NCBI RefSeq assembly: GCF_000971115.1
Contig: NZ_BBLV01000006.1
Location: forward strand, 160,649-224,648
Length of the DNA stretch: 64,000 nucleotides
Reading direction: 5' to 3'
Origin: Demequina gelatinilytica
Lineage (GTDB): Bacteria > Actinomycetota > Actinomycetes > Actinomycetales > Demequinaceae
Position numbers and translations under genes: made by a program. The notes beneath the pieces are model-generated. The model saw only the letters and a program-made list of their open reading frames with translations. It ran no database searches and had not been told where the DNA came from. Numbering within the stretch: the first letter of the stretch is position 1; each line of letters begins with the position of its first letter. Positions 42,345 through 50,627 of the stretch are shown in pieces.

Positions 42345-43070
42345 TCAGGCCGCCGCACCTCGCGCGTCGACCTTGTCGAGCCAGCGGTCCACGATCAGCC
42401 CCGTGAGCAGCAGCGGCACGGAGAGCCCGATGAGCAGCATCACCGGGATGAACTTGATGCCGATCACCGTGAGCGCGATCACCGTGATCGCGCAGCCGAG
42501 CGCGGTCAGCGGCGAGAGCAGCGGCGCGACGGCGACGAAGCGCAACGTGCGCACCGCGGGATCCTCGTAGCGGCGCAGCACGTGAGGCGCGTACCCGAGG
42601 CAGGCGACGGCGTACGCCGCGAGCGCGATCACCGCACCCGACAGCACCGCGGTCATGGTGTCGGCACCGCCGTAGGCGAGCAGCACCAGCACCTCGTACC
42701 ACCCGAGCGCGATGACGGCCATGAACGGGACGGTGACGATGGCCGCGCGCGGCAGCTCGGCGCGGTACGCGCGCCAGAAGTCCCCCCACAGCGCGTCGGA
42801 CGGGTCACCGTCCACGATGCGACGGAGCAGCCCCGCGCCTGCGACGGCGGCCGGGCCGAGGCCCACGACGACGAGCCCGAGCACCGTGCCGGCGATCATC
42901 ATGAGCTGGATGGCGACCAGGTGCGCGACGACCCGCATCCACACCATGAGGCGCCCCGTCCAGCCGGGCACCTCGTCGATGTCCGCAGGCGAGCCCTCGA
43001 GCCGCATGCGCGCCTTGTCGCGCTCACGCTGCTTGTCGTCGGGGTTCCGTGCGGCCACGACAGCCATCAT
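42345..43070 (-). CDS. YesL-family (DUF624) membrane protein
   Basis: A 241-aa protein with a charged N-terminal stretch and about five membrane helices. The order of helices and the segments W-x-x-R-L-M-V-W-M-R-V-V-A-H-L and D-F-W-R-A-Y-R-A-E-L-P-R-A match YesL proteins, which regularly accompany CUT1 sugar ABC transporters and polysaccharide-degradation genes. Their role is unknown; an accessory part in sugar uptake is often assumed. The ATG overlaps the stop of the GH43 gene (ATGA), and a second ATG follows at once. It is the last gene of the five-gene operon that begins with the binding protein at 47824. Confidence 0.82.
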   Translation of the reverse strand: MMAVVAARNPDDKQRERDKARMRLEGSPADIDEVPGWTGRLMVWMRVVAHLVAIQLMMIAGTVLGLVVVGLGPAAVAGAGLLRRIVDGDPSDALWGDFWRAYRAELPRAAIVTVPFMAVIALGWYEVLVLLAYGGADTMTAVLSGAVIALAAYAVACLGYAPHVLRRYEDPAVRTLRFVAVAPLLSPLTALGCAITVIALTVIGIKFIPVMLLIGLSVPLLLTGLIVDRWLDKVDARGAAA

Positions 43071-44413
43071 CCCACCCGCGTGCCGACCACGACCGTGCCC
43101 TGGGGCCCACGTGCCGCGAAGCTGAGCGTGGGTACCGATCGCACCGCGTCCCAGGCGGGGAACACGACCGCGTCCACCGGTGCCTCGCCGTCCCGCGTGA
43201 AGCGTCCCGCGCCGCGCGCGACCAGGCCCGCGAGCTCGGTCTCGCCCACAAGCACGCGGCGCGACGGCACGACCTCCTGGGTCGGTCCCGCGTAGTCCAC
43301 GATCTCCCACTCGCCGGCGAGCGCCGCGACGTCGGATGGCCAGCCCGCCTCATCATCGTCCTCCCGCGCGCCGGCCCAGGGCTGGACGGCCACGAGCGGC
43401 CATCCGCCGTGGGTCCACACCAGGCGGCGCACCTGCACCTCGTGCTGACGCGGGGTCTCGTCGAAGCGCGTGTGGTGCACCAGCACCTGGTGGGTCGGCT
43501 CGGTCAGGACCGCCGCGTGACCCGGCGCGAGGATCCCGCGGTCCGCGCCCTCGAGGCGGTGGCTCGCGAGCACGGTCAGCCCCGTGACCTCGGGGTCCGC
43601 GTCGAGGTCCGTCATGGAGCGGCCCTCGTGGTCCACGTAGGGACCGTAGAGATCATCGGACACCGCGACGCGCACGTGGTAGGTGCTCACCAGCGAGTCG
43701 TACGACACGATGAGCGCCCAACCACCGCCCGGACGGGGCACGATGTACGGCCCCTCGATGGCGGTGTCCACGGACGTGGGACGCCTCGCGATGAGCGTCC
43801 CGAACGACGATGCGGGCTCCCCGGGGCCGGGGGCATCCAGGGCGAAGCCGGTGACCGGGTCGATCTCCAGGATGTGCAGGCCGCCGAAGAACGAGCCGTA
43901 GACCATGTGGTGCCGGTCGCCGTCGATCACCAGCTGGGCGTCGATGGCGTTGTGACCGTCGCGATCGTGCTCGGTGGCCACCACGATGCCACGGTCCTCC
44001 CATGGACCGCTCGGATGCGGCGCGACCGCAAGGCCGATCGCGGAGGTGCGCGAACCGAAGCTCGAGGCCGAGTAGTACATGCGCCACTCCACGCCTGCGA
44101 CGGTCTCGACGCGGACCACGTCGGGGGCCCACAGCCCCTCGGCGCCGGCGTGCTCGCGGGCCGGACCGGGGACGCCGTCGAGGGCGCAGCCCACGAACTC
44201 CCAGGTCACCAGGTCGGTCGAGCGGCGGATCTGCGCGCCGGCCGCCTGGAGCGGGCCATCCGCATCGGCATCCGTGGAGAAGAGCCAGTAGACGCCGTCG
44301 TCGTCGCGGACGGCGGTCGGGTCGTGGGAGTTGCGTGCGCCCCACGTGGACGGTGCGGGCCGTGAAAGGCCCGCGGCCCCGGCATCCGCCGGGGCCGCGT
44401 GCTCGCTGCTCAT
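43067..44413 (-). CDS. GH43-family arabinanase/arabinosidase, cytoplasmic
   Basis: A 448-aa enzyme without signal peptide. The five-bladed propeller carries the GH43 triad: Asp31 in S-H-D-P-T-A-V (general base), Asp158 in N-A-I-D-A-Q (pKa modulator) and Glu220 in A-I-E-G-P-Y (general acid). L-W-A-P-D-V-V and Y-Y-S-A-S-S-F-G are typical of the arabinan-acting subfamilies. A C-terminal beta domain of about 120 residues follows. As a cytoplasmic enzyme it probably cleaves imported arabino-oligosaccharides. It starts 1 bp before the permease stop region ends and overlaps YesL at its 3' end, so it is firmly in the transporter operon. The exact linkage specificity is not known. Confidence 0.9.
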   Translation of the reverse strand: MSSEHAAPADAGAAGLSRPAPSTWGARNSHDPTAVRDDDGVYWLFSTDADADGPLQAAGAQIRRSTDLVTWEFVGCALDGVPGPAREHAGAEGLWAPDVVRVETVAGVEWRMYYSASSFGSRTSAIGLAVAPHPSGPWEDRGIVVATEHDRDGHNAIDAQLVIDGDRHHMVYGSFFGGLHILEIDPVTGFALDAPGPGEPASSFGTLIARRPTSVDTAIEGPYIVPRPGGGWALIVSYDSLVSTYHVRVAVSDDLYGPYVDHEGRSMTDLDADPEVTGLTVLASHRLEGADRGILAPGHAAVLTEPTHQVLVHHTRFDETPRQHEVQVRRLVWTHGGWPLVAVQPWAGAREDDDEAGWPSDVAALAGEWEIVDYAGPTQEVVPSRRVLVGETELAGLVARGAGRFTRDGEAPVDAVVFPAWDAVRSVPTLSFAARGPQGTVVVGTRVG

Positions 44414-44414
44414 G

Positions 44415-45365
44415 TCAGGTCTTCGATCCGGTCAGGGCGATCGACTCGATGATCTGTCGCTGGAAGATCAGGAAGACGATGAGGATCGGGATGACGGAGA
44501 TGACCGACGCCGCCATGATCAGCGGGTAGTCGCGCTGGGTCGCGTACTGGACGTTCATGTTCGCGATGACCACCTGAAGCGTCTGCTTCTCGGGCGAGTT
44601 CAGGTAGATGATCGGCGCGAGGTAGTCGTTCCACACCGCCATGAACCACAGGATGAACTGCGCGGCGATCGCGGGACGCATGAGCGGGAACATCATGGTC
44701 CAGAAGATCTTGAGGTAGCTTGCGCCGTCGATCTTCGCGGCCTCGACCAGGGAGTCCGGCACGTTGTGCAGGTACTGGCGCAGGAAGAAGATCATGATGA
44801 CGTTGCCCAGGATCACCGGGACGATCAGCGGCAGCAGGGTGTCGACCCAGCCGATCTTCGAGAACATCACGAACTGGGGGATCATCAGCGTTGGGAACGG
44901 CACCATCATGCCGGACAGCAGCATGAGGAAGATCGCGTTCTTGCCGGGCAGGCGGAGCTTCGCGAGGGCGAAGGCCGCGAGCGACGAGAAGAGCGTTCCC
45001 ACGACGGTCACCGAGAGCGCGACGATCAGCGAGTTCTTGATGCCGGAGAGGACGTACGTGTCGTCGAATACGCGGGCGTAGGTGTCCCACACGAAGGGAT
45101 CGGGGATCCACTCCGGCGGGAGGGAGTACACGCCCTCCTTGGTCTTGAGCGAGGTCGAGACCATCCACACGAGCGGGGCGGCCATGATGATCGCGCCGAA
45201 CGACAGGATGATGGTGAGGACCGCGTTGACCGCGGGGCTCTCCTGGGTCGCGGCCTTGCGCTTGAACATGCCGGGCCGCTGCTCGGGGAGCCGGCGGCCG
45301 GTGTCCGCAGCGGTGTCGGCGATCGCGCTCGAGGCGGAGCGCGCCGTGTTCTGGTTGAGGCTCAT
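44415..45365 (-). CDS. ABC sugar transporter permease (MalG type), arabinoside locus
   Basis: A 316-aa CUT1 permease with six predicted helices behind a 45-residue cytoplasmic tail. The EAA loop reads EAAKIDGASYLKIFWTMMFP, and the C-terminus L-I-F-Q-R-Q-I-I-E-S is MalG-like. It forms a pair with the permease encoded 18 bp upstream. As in the alpha-glucoside locus, no ATPase gene is present. Confidence 0.94.
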   Translation of the reverse strand: MSLNQNTARSASSAIADTAADTGRRLPEQRPGMFKRKAATQESPAVNAVLTIILSFGAIIMAAPLVWMVSTSLKTKEGVYSLPPEWIPDPFVWDTYARVFDDTYVLSGIKNSLIVALSVTVVGTLFSSLAAFALAKLRLPGKNAIFLMLLSGMMVPFPTLMIPQFVMFSKIGWVDTLLPLIVPVILGNVIMIFFLRQYLHNVPDSLVEAAKIDGASYLKIFWTMMFPLMRPAIAAQFILWFMAVWNDYLAPIIYLNSPEKQTLQVVIANMNVQYATQRDYPLIMAASVISVIPILIVFLIFQRQIIESIALTGSKT

Positions 45366-45383
45366 CGCAGTATCTCCTTCGCC

Positions 45384-46340
45384 TCAGTCGATCGAGAAGT
45401 CGTTGGCACGGTTGATGCGGAACTGGATCACCGTGACGATGAGGACCAGGATTCCCAGCACCAGCGCCATCGCGGTCGCATAGCCCATCTGGAGGTTCCG
45501 GAACGCCTGGTTCCAGACGTACCAGACCAGGGACGCCGTGCTCCACGACGGTCCGCCCGTCGGGGTCATGATGTTGATCTCGGTGAAGATCATGGAGCCC
45601 GCGATGATGTTGGTCACCACGAGGAAGAACGTGACGGGCTGCACCATGGGCCACGTGATCTTGGTGAAGCGCTTCCAGCTGGAGGCGCCGTCAAGGGCGG
45701 CTGCCTCGTACAGCGAGCGCGGGACCGCCTGGACGGCGGCGAGGTAGAGCAGCGTGGAGTAGCCGAGGCCCTTCCACACGGCCATGATGATGAGCGCCGG
45801 CTTGGACCATGTCGGATCCATGAGCCAGTTCGGGCCCTCGATGCCGATGAGCCCGAGCGCCTGGTTCACCAGGCCGAAGTCGCCGTTGTAGGCCCACTGC
45901 CAGAGGATGGCGACCGCGGCGAGCGAGGAGATGACCGGGATGTAGTACACGGTCCGGAAGAACGTGCGGCCGCGGATCTTGCGGCTCAGCGCGAGCGCGA
46001 GCGCGAGCGAGAGGGCGAGGCCGATCGGGATGCCGATCATGTAGAAGACGGTGTTCCACAGCGCACGCCAGAAGTACTGGTCCTGCAGCAGCCTGGTGTA
46101 GTTGTCCAGACCGATGAAGGTCATGTTGCCGATGCCGTTCCAGTTGGTCAGCGAGGCGTAGACCGAGAATCCGAGCGGGAAGAGCAGGAAGGCGATCCAC
46201 CCGATCACGGGAGGGGCCATGAAGGCCGCGGCCCAGGCATGCTCCCTCCGGTGAAGCTTGTTGTTGGCCTTCCGGGACGCCTTCGCGTCCTCCTTGGTCC
46301 ACACGGTGGTGGACTCGGCGGGGGGTGCCGTTGTCGCCAT
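45384..46340 (-). CDS. ABC sugar transporter permease (MalF type), arabinoside locus
   Basis: A 318-aa permease with six predicted helices; F-M-A-P-P-V-I-G-W-I-A-F-L-L-F-P opens the first, and the EAA loop is EAAALDGASSWKRFTKITWP. A GGAAAAG site precedes the ATG. It follows the binding-protein gene after a 74-bp gap with a strong hairpin and precedes the second permease by 18 bp. Confidence 0.94.
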   Translation of the reverse strand: MATTAPPAESTTVWTKEDAKASRKANNKLHRREHAWAAAFMAPPVIGWIAFLLFPLGFSVYASLTNWNGIGNMTFIGLDNYTRLLQDQYFWRALWNTVFYMIGIPIGLALSLALALALSRKIRGRTFFRTVYYIPVISSLAAVAILWQWAYNGDFGLVNQALGLIGIEGPNWLMDPTWSKPALIIMAVWKGLGYSTLLYLAAVQAVPRSLYEAAALDGASSWKRFTKITWPMVQPVTFFLVVTNIIAGSMIFTEINIMTPTGGPSWSTASLVWYVWNQAFRNLQMGYATAMALVLGILVLIVTVIQFRINRANDFSID

Positions 46341-46369
46341 GATCTTTTCCTTCTTCCCTGCAGGGGGTC

Positions 46370-46396
46370 GGGGGCCGCCGCCGGGCGACGGCCCCC
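46370..46396 (-). terminator. Hairpin between binding-protein and permease genes (arabinoside operon)
   Basis: GC-rich stem GGGGGCCG / CGGCCCCC with further pairing inside, 18 bp after the lipoprotein stop codon. It occupies the same place as the hairpin at 13976-14010 in the other ABC operon. Confidence 0.55.
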
Positions 46397-46414
46397 TTCC
46401 CTGCTGTCCTGCTG

Positions 46415-47824
46415 TTAGCCCTGGGCCTTCGCCTGGTCGGCGCTGATCCACGACTGGTCGAGCAGCTGCTGCATCTCAGGCTGCTTCGCCGCGAGGAAGT
46501 CGGCGGCGGTCTGCGAGCCGTTGTCGACGACGTTCTCGATGCCGATCCAGAAGTTGTCGTACCACTCCGGGGTGTAGGTCCACACGCCGGGGAGCGGCTT
46601 GCCCTTCGACTCGGCGATCTCGAGGAACGCCTTGGTGTTGGCGGGCCAGCCGGCGGCCGGGGCGTCGGTCTCGATCCACTCACCGGTCGCGTAGTCGATC
46701 AGGTTCGGGATCTGGACCTTGTTCTCCGCGAGGATCTTCTGCGCGTCGAGGTCGGTCGACAGGTAGGTCGCGAGCTGCGCCGCGAGCTCCTTGTTCTTCG
46801 AGTTCTCCGACACCGCGATGCCGAGCGAGCCGAGCCAGGTCGACCAGTCGTCACCCTCGTTGGCCACGGGGTAGGGGATCACGTCGTAGCCGAAGGTGTC
46901 GGGGTTCTCCTCCGCCACCGAGTTGTACGTCGCGATGTCCCACGGAGCGACCGGGAAGAAGCCGATCTCGCCGGCCATCCAGCGCTGGTAGGTGTCGAGC
47001 GTCTGCGCCTGCTCGGCCGACGGGGTCACACCCTCGACGAGGCCGAGGTCGGCGAACCACTGGAGCGCGTCCGCGAAGGCCGGGTCGTCGACCGTGACGG
47101 TCTTCTGGTCCTCGGAGATCCAGTCCGCGCCGGCGCCCCAGATGAAGGCCTGCGAGTTCCACACGACGTTGAGGCCGGTGCCCCAGGTCTCGTAGTCGAG
47201 CTTGTCGGACTGCGTGAGCTCCTTGCACAGCGCCACGAACTCGTCGAAGGTCATCGGCTCGTCCGCCGACGGGGCCTCGAGGCCGAGCTTCTCGAACAGG
47301 ACCGTGTTGTAGCCGAAGCCGAACGGGCCGACGTCCTTGGGAAGGCCGTACAGCGGGTCGGCCGAGTCGCCGCGCGCACCGGTCTCGGTGTTGAAGCGGT
47401 AGGCGTCGGTGCCGAAGGACCAGATGTTGTCGATGGTCTCCTGCGGCACGTACTCGGTGAGGTCCGCGAGCACGTCGGCGTAGACGTAGCCCATCATCTT
47501 GCCGGGCTCGATGTAGAAGACGTCCGGGACCTTGTTGCCGGCGATGGCCGCCTGCAGCTTGGTCGCGTACTGGTCCGCGTCGGTGATGATCATCGTCACC
47601 GAGGCGCCCGTCTCCTGCTCGAACTTGTCGATGGCGGCCTCGTACGCGATCTTGTCGTACTCGCCACCACGGAACATGAACGTCAGCTCGTTGGGGGCGT
47701 CGCCACCCGCGGTGTCGGGCTCGGGGCTTCCCGAGGTGTCCCCACCGGTGCCGCCGCTGCACGCCGCGAGGGTGAGCGCACCCACCATGGTCGCGGTGAT
47801 GGCGGCTGTCCTGAACTTACGCAT
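46415..47824 (-). CDS. Extracellular solute-binding lipoprotein, arabinoside locus
   Basis: A 469-aa family 1 binding protein. The signal peptide M-R-K-F-R-T plus hydrophobic core ends in L-A-A-C with Cys22 lipidated, followed by a Gly/Thr/Asp linker. The mature domain has F-E-Q-E-T-G-A-S-V near residue 70, P-D-V-F-Y-I-E-P-G near 100 and W-M-A-G-E-I-G-F-F-P-V-A-P-W-D, as in arabino-oligosaccharide and other CUT1 receptors. It is the first gene of the importer operon and is read away from GH27. LacI-type operators lie in the shared upstream region. The ligand, probably arabino-oligosaccharide, is inferred from the surrounding glycosidases. Confidence 0.94.
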   Translation of the reverse strand: MRKFRTAAITATMVGALTLAACSGGTGGDTSGSPEPDTAGGDAPNELTFMFRGGEYDKIAYEAAIDKFEQETGASVTMIITDADQYATKLQAAIAGNKVPDVFYIEPGKMMGYVYADVLADLTEYVPQETIDNIWSFGTDAYRFNTETGARGDSADPLYGLPKDVGPFGFGYNTVLFEKLGLEAPSADEPMTFDEFVALCKELTQSDKLDYETWGTGLNVVWNSQAFIWGAGADWISEDQKTVTVDDPAFADALQWFADLGLVEGVTPSAEQAQTLDTYQRWMAGEIGFFPVAPWDIATYNSVAEENPDTFGYDVIPYPVANEGDDWSTWLGSLGIAVSENSKNKELAAQLATYLSTDLDAQKILAENKVQIPNLIDYATGEWIETDAPAAGWPANTKAFLEIAESKGKPLPGVWTYTPEWYDNFWIGIENVVDNGSQTAADFLAAKQPEMQQLLDQSWISADQAKAQG

Positions 47825-48207
47825 TGCCTGCCTCCCTGATCATCGTTGATGAGTGAGGTCTTGCCCGGATCCCACGATGCCCTGATGAGGCGACCGTCGC
47901 ATCCTGGTCGTCGTTGACCCCAGGCTCTGGAACCGACCCTTTGTCGGCGCCTTTACAACGATGGAACAATGACACGGGAAGCGGCGCTCGGTCAAGTCGG
48001 ACAGGTTACGATTCCGAAACACCGCCGGCTAAGCATCATCTACCAGCGACGACGCTGGGAAATGCACTGGTGTGACGCATCTTTCACCCGGAAATGGGCC
48101 GTTTGTCGACCTGTCCGGGACCCTCGTCCGGGTACCCTCCGTTTGACGATCGGCGCCCGATTTGGGCACGATTGCCTTACAACGATGTAGACAGGAGGAC
48201 GCCTCGC
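47825..48207. promoter_or_regulatory. Divergent control region of the arabinoside regulon with LacI-type operators
   Basis: No gene is seen in this 383-bp region. CTTTACAACGATGGAAC (47951-47967) and CCTTACAACGATGTAGA (48175-48191) share the TTACAACGATG core with the inverted element before GH127. The second lies directly before the GH27 ribosome site. A weaker CG-centred palindrome, TGATCATCGTTGATGA (47837-47852), sits just before the binding-protein gene. The two strong sites face the importer operon and the GH27 operon respectively. The GH27 start is preceded by ACAGGAGG. Confidence 0.7.
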
Positions 48208-49491
48208 ATGCGAGCCGCGACACCGCCCATGGGCTGGAACAGCTGGGACAGCTTCGGCACGACGGTCACCGAGGACGAGGTCCTCGCCAACGCTCAGGTG
48301 ATGGCCGAGCGCCTCCTGCCTCACGGCTGGGACACCGTGGTGGTCGACATCGCGTGGTACGACCCGACCGCCCGATCGCACGGCTACAACGCCGATGCGC
48401 CGCTCACGCTCGACGCGTACGGCCGCCAGATGCCGGCGGTCAACCGGTTCCCCTCCGCCGCGGACGGCGCCGGCTTCGCGCCCCTCGCGGCCCAGGTCCA
48501 CGCGCTCGGGCTCAAGTTCGGCCTGCACATCATGCGCGGCATCCCCCGCCTCGCGGTCGAGCTCGACCTGCCGATCCTCGGCACCGACTACACCGCGGCC
48601 CAGGTGGCGGACCTGGAGCACGTCTGCCAGTGGAACCCCGACAACTACGGGCTGAACCACGACCACCCGGGCGCACAGGCGTACTACGACGCCCAGGTCG
48701 CGCAGTTCGCGGCCTGGGGTGTCGACTTCATCAAGGCCGACGACATGCAGGCCCCCTACTTCGAGCGTGAGATCGCCGCCTACCAGCGCGCCATCCAGCG
48801 CTCCGGCCGCGACATCTCCCTGTCCCTGTCCCCCGGTACCCACCTGTCCACCGCGCACCTCGACCACCTCCGCGAGAACGCCCAGATGTGGCGCGTCTCC
48901 GACGACCTCTGGGACCGCTGGGAGGACGTGCACGCGCAGTTCGCGCGCCTCGCGCGCTGGGCGCCGTTCCAGCAGCCCGGCAGCTGGGCGGACGCCGACA
49001 TGCTCCCGCTGGGCCGCATCGGCATCCGCGCCGAGCGCGGTGAGCCGCGCCACTGCCGGCTCACCCTCGACGAGCAGCGCACGATGCTCAGCCTGTGGTG
49101 CATGGGACGCTCCCCCCTCATGGTGGGCGGCGACCTGCCGACCAGCACGCCCGAGACGCTCGACCTCCTCGCGGCCCCCGCCGTCGCCGAGGTCCTCCAG
49201 GGCTCGGTCGACGGTCGCGAGCTGCTCCGCGAGCCCCTCGAGGGCGGCGAGCTCATCGTGTGGTCGGCACGCTCCGCATCGTCCGCCCGCGTGTACGCGG
49301 CCGTGTTCTGGACCGGCGACGCGCCCTTCGACGCGGCGGTCGCGCTCCCGTCGATCCTCGGCACCGGGATCGCCGATGCCACCCTGACCCATCTGTGGCC
49401 CGGCCAGGACGCATCCGCCGCGGATGGCCTGCTCCAGGCGAGCGTGCCCGCGCACGGCGTCGCCTGGGTCGCGCTGGACCCCGTCGCATGA
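48208..49491 (+). CDS. GH27 glycosidase (alpha-galactosidase or beta-L-arabinopyranosidase)
   Basis: A 427-aa enzyme without signal peptide. The N-terminus P-P-M-G-W-N-S-W-D-S-F-G is the GH27 hallmark; the nucleophile is Asp178 in F-I-K-A-D-D, and W-R-V-S-D-D-L-W-D supplies the acid/base Asp. A short beta domain ends the protein. GH27 includes alpha-galactosidases and beta-L-arabinopyranosidases; the latter occur in arabinan loci (Geobacillus Abp). Context favours the arabinose enzyme, but sequence alone does not decide. It lacks the C-x-x-D/disulfide-rich insert of secreted eukaryotic relatives. The next gene overlaps its stop (ATGA). Confidence 0.88.
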   Translation: MRAATPPMGWNSWDSFGTTVTEDEVLANAQVMAERLLPHGWDTVVVDIAWYDPTARSHGYNADAPLTLDAYGRQMPAVNRFPSAADGAGFAPLAAQVHALGLKFGLHIMRGIPRLAVELDLPILGTDYTAAQVADLEHVCQWNPDNYGLNHDHPGAQAYYDAQVAQFAAWGVDFIKADDMQAPYFEREIAAYQRAIQRSGRDISLSLSPGTHLSTAHLDHLRENAQMWRVSDDLWDRWEDVHAQFARLARWAPFQQPGSWADADMLPLGRIGIRAERGEPRHCRLTLDEQRTMLSLWCMGRSPLMVGGDLPTSTPETLDLLAAPAVAEVLQGSVDGRELLREPLEGGELIVWSARSASSARVYAAVFWTGDAPFDAAVALPSILGTGIADATLTHLWPGQDASAADGLLQASVPAHGVAWVALDPVA

Positions 49492-50582
49492 GCGCGCGCC
49501 GCGGCATCGTGATCGGTGCGGCCGCGACCGCGGCGGTCGCCGTGCTCGGCGCGGGTGCGCTCCTCTGGAGCCCGTGGGAGGACGGCGGCGGCGACGCCGC
49601 GACCCCGGACGCCGGCGAGGAGGCGGTCGCGGCGACCGCGCTCGAGCTCTCCGGGGACCTCCACACGCATGATCCCGCGCTCGTCGTGGGCGAGGACGGC
49701 GAGGACTGGTACGTCTACTCGACCGGGGACGTGCAGAAGGGCCTCGGCTCCCCCCAGATCCGCCGCTCGACAGACGCGGGCGCGACGTGGGAGTACGTAG
49801 GGACCGTGTGGACCGCCTCGACCCGGCCCGCGTGGGTCTACGAGGAGGTCTCCGGGGTCCAGAACTTCTGGGCGCCCGAGCTGGTCGAGCACGACGGCAC
49901 CTGGTACCTCTACTACGCGGCCTCGACGTTCGGCACCAACGGCTCGGTCATCGGCCTCATGACGTCCCCCACGCTCGACGTCGACAGCCCGGACTACGCC
50001 TGGACCGACCAGGGCATGGTCATCCGCTCGACGCCCGGCGTGGACAACTTCAACGCGATCGACGCCGGTGTGGTCACCGACGAGGACGGCACCCCGTGGA
50101 TGACCTTCGGGTCCTTCTGGGGCGGCATCCAGCTGGTCGAGCTCGAATGGCCCAGCGGCAAGCCCGTGGAGGGCGCCGAGCCCACCACCATCGCGACGCG
50201 CAACAACGCGACCAACGCGATCGAGGCGCCCTACCTCATGCACCGCGACGGCTACTACTACCTGTTCGTCTCGCGCGACAAGTGCTGCCAGGGCACCGAC
50301 TCGACGTACTCGATCGCGGTCGGCCGCTCCACGGACATCACCGGGCCGTACCTCGACAGCTGGGGCAACCAGATGATGTACGACGGCGGCGACGAGCTGC
50401 TGTCCACGCGCGGCAGCATGATCGGCCCCGGCGGGCAGTCGTACTCGAACGGCTACCTGGCCTTCCACTACTACGACGAGACCCTGGGCGGGGACTTCCA
50501 GCTCGCGATCCGGGAGCTGGGCTGGACCGAGGGCGGCTGGCCCGTCGCCTGGACAGCAGAGGAGCTCGCCGCGAGCGAGTAG
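49488..50582 (+). CDS. Membrane-anchored GH43 endo-arabinanase-like enzyme
   Basis: A 364-aa protein. M-S-A-R-R is followed by a hydrophobic helix (~6-27) with no lipobox or clear cleavage site, then an acidic Gly/Ala linker, so an N-terminal anchor with the enzyme outside is likely. The GH43 triad is Asp62 in T-H-D-P-A-L, Asp192 in N-A-I-D-A-G and Glu246 in A-I-E-A-P-Y. F-W-A-P-E-L and F-V-S-R-D-K-C-C-Q-G match arabinan endo-1,5-alpha-L-arabinosidases. It overlaps GH27 by 4 bp and precedes GH51 by 45 bp. It is the only evident extracellular glycosidase of the locus and probably starts arabinan breakdown. Confidence 0.9.
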   Translation: MSARRGIVIGAAATAAVAVLGAGALLWSPWEDGGGDAATPDAGEEAVAATALELSGDLHTHDPALVVGEDGEDWYVYSTGDVQKGLGSPQIRRSTDAGATWEYVGTVWTASTRPAWVYEEVSGVQNFWAPELVEHDGTWYLYYAASTFGTNGSVIGLMTSPTLDVDSPDYAWTDQGMVIRSTPGVDNFNAIDAGVVTDEDGTPWMTFGSFWGGIQLVELEWPSGKPVEGAEPTTIATRNNATNAIEAPYLMHRDGYYYLFVSRDKCCQGTDSTYSIAVGRSTDITGPYLDSWGNQMMYDGGDELLSTRGSMIGPGGQSYSNGYLAFHYYDETLGGDFQLAIRELGWTEGGWPVAWTAEELAASE

Positions 50583-50627
50583 CCGCCCCGCGCATCGTCC
50601 CTATCCCCTCAACGAAGAGAGAGAAGC

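Noticed and set aside
48040..49455. A 471-codon minus-strand frame opposite GH27
   Set aside because: The plus strand encodes a full GH27 enzyme with all catalytic residues; the opposite frame has no motif.
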